A stretch of 64,000 nucleotides of DNA, taken from the NCBI GenBank assembly GCA_029718625.1, contig CM056385.1:20693051-20757050 (forward strand). Reading direction: 5' to 3'. The notes under the pieces were generated by a model that saw only the letters and a list, made by a program, of their open reading frames with translations, had not been told where the DNA came from and did not search any database. Shown here one piece after another: positions 62,667 to 64,000 of this stretch. The position numbers were made by a program, and so were the translations under genes. Source of the stretch: Synaphobranchus kaupii (lineage: Eukaryota > Chordata > Actinopteri > Anguilliformes > Synaphobranchidae). Position 1 is the first letter of the stretch; each line of letters begins with the position of its first letter.

Positions 62667-63100
62667 CAGAGGTAGGCAACCCTGGTCCTGGGGTGCTGGA
62701 GACAGTCCCGATTGCTCCATCCAAACCTATAACTACATACCTGGATTCATGTTAATTAACTGGATGAATGCATTTTTCCATTCATTACATTACATTACAG
62801 GCATTTAGCAGACGCTCTTATCCAGAGCGACTTACACAACGTCTTATTACATTTATCCGTTCATACAGCTGGATACATACTGGAGCAATTCAAGTACCTT
62901 GCTCAAGGGTACAATGGCAGTGTCCTACCTGGTTGGTTACAAGTCCAGTTCCTTAACCATTGTACTACCCTGCTGCCCACTGCTGCTCAGACTATTAATG
63001 CTCGACTTTTAATCAACCATTAAACTCTTGCAATCAAGCTCAAATGGAACAAAACCCTGAAACGTTACGGACAGTCCAGGACCAGGGTTGCCTACCCCTG
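62667..63100. mobile_element. hAT miniature element with 8-bp target duplication, carrying a nested repeat
   Basis: Ends CAGAGGTAGGCAACCCTGGT and ACCAGGGTTGCCTACCCCTG. Flanks GTATACAG (62659-62666) and ATATACAG (63101-63108) match at 7 of 8. Inside it, about 62785-62985, is the common teleost repeat with TTACATTACAGGCATTTAGC, AGACGCTCTTATCCAGAGCG and ACCTTGCTCAAGGGTACAAT. Confidence 0.85.
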
Positions 63101-63108
63101 ATATACAG

Positions 63109-63588
63109 GGATGACTGTACCCAGCATTTATTGTAATCTGCTTAACTCTGACTACCTGCTGTGACACTTAAGCCAATAGGCTTTTGCTGAAGAAGGTGCA
63201 TAAAAGTGGTCCAGGACATCACTTGTAGCCAGCGATTTGGTCTTCTTTTTATTGTCTATTTTTTGTGCATATTCCAAAGGTTTGCAAACCCTTCATTATT
63301 TAACCAAACAAATTGTCCATATGTATGTATAGGACTGCCCTTCAAATAATGATGAGTTTAGATCTATCTGTGGGCTGCTGAATATTGCAATGTGAATCTT
63401 TTATCAGTTTGTATCAGGGTGGCTGTTCTCTTCGGTTTAGAATCTGTTTTGTGTCTGAATCTTGTGAAGTTGAACGGACAAGTGTATACTCTGGATTTAT
63501 TAAAAATCATGAGGCAGATACTGCTGTTTTATCCATGAGCAAGGTGCTTCACCACATGTGCCTATAGAAAATATCCAGCTTTATCGAA
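63109..63588. other. Upstream sequence, no gene seen
   Basis: No recognisable feature. Confidence 0.55.
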
Positions 63589-63805
63589 CACTGTAAAAAA
63601 AAGTAGAGAATACTCAAAATTTTAAGGCAAAAAAGTTTTGACCTTACCTTAGATTTTCAAGTCAAGTCATGCCAACTAACATTCATTAGTTGTTTTGTTC
63701 AGAAAACGTAAATGTTATGTGGCATAACTTGCCTCAAAACTTAAAAATGTAAGTTAAAAAAAGTTTTAAAAAAATTTTCAGCTTTTACATTTTTTTTTTA
63801 CAGTG
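63589..63805. mobile_element. Miniature element with CACTG termini (CACTA/EnSpm-like?)
   Basis: CACTGTAAAAAAAA at the left and TTTTTTTTTACAGTG at the right, 217 bp apart, with AA following the right end and preceding the left end. Interior is AT-rich with AAAACGT and TCAAGTCAAG motifs and is non-coding. The superfamily is a guess from the CACTG ends. Confidence 0.5.
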
Positions 63806-64000
63806 AATGTGAACTGGTAAAATATATTTGAACATACGAAGTTCACCCTGGACGAGAAAATAAATACTCCCTATGCCATTTGCCAAAGCGCACACTTAAA
63901 AGGTGCGCATTGTCAATTCGTTGTGACAGTATGGTATTGAGGATTTAGTGACTGCAGTTATTTTGGGAAACGGAGAGTCAAGCCTGCAAAAGAAAACAGT

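Overview
This window is vertebrate nuclear DNA, almost certainly from a teleost fish. It is AT-rich and gene-poor, full of CA/TG microsatellites and minisatellites, and littered with DNA transposons and LINE 3' ends of kinds typical of ray-finned fishes (Tc1/mariner including a Sleeping Beauty-like copy, hAT/ZBED, TTAA-flanked miniature elements). The species cannot be fixed from the sequence.

The only host gene I recognise is nr3c1, the glucocorticoid receptor, on the minus strand. Two coding exons lie here. Exon 2 (54085-55205) carries the start codon and the whole N-terminal transactivation domain. Exon 3 (1743-1906) carries the first zinc finger of the DNA-binding domain. Their splice sites and reading phases fit together exactly, so 1907-54084 is a single 52-kb intron. 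Positions 1-1742 are the start of intron 3; the rest of the receptor lies beyond the left edge. On the other side, 55206-59404 is probably intron 1. A CpG-richer tract at about 58.4-60.5 kb, with a full CRE palindrome, eight copies of TAACGTTA and a plausible non-coding exon 1 donor, is the best promoter candidate.

Region by region: 0-2 kb holds an hAT/ZBED remnant and exon 3. 2-5 kb holds a decayed LINE reverse transcriptase and a foldback miniature transposon. 5-9 kb has minisatellites, an intronic CpG patch and a 23-copy 35-bp array. 12-13 kb has a tRNA-type SINE. 21-28.5 kb has two Tc1-like elements, one broken by a single visible nonsense codon, plus two TTAA-flanked elements. 33-41 kb has LINE tails, a perfect hairpin and a third TTAA element. 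42-46 kb is a nested transposon cluster in a 32-bp minisatellite. 47-52 kb has a foldback element with an 8-bp target duplication and a BED-finger hAT. 55-58 kb (intron 1) is packed with miniature elements. 61-64 kb is repeat-bearing upstream DNA.

There is no operon-like arrangement. The transposons are passengers in one very long intron and have no evident role in receptor function. I saw no tRNA, rRNA or CRISPR array. Repeat-family names come from recognising termini, target duplications and protein motifs by eye, not from a database search.
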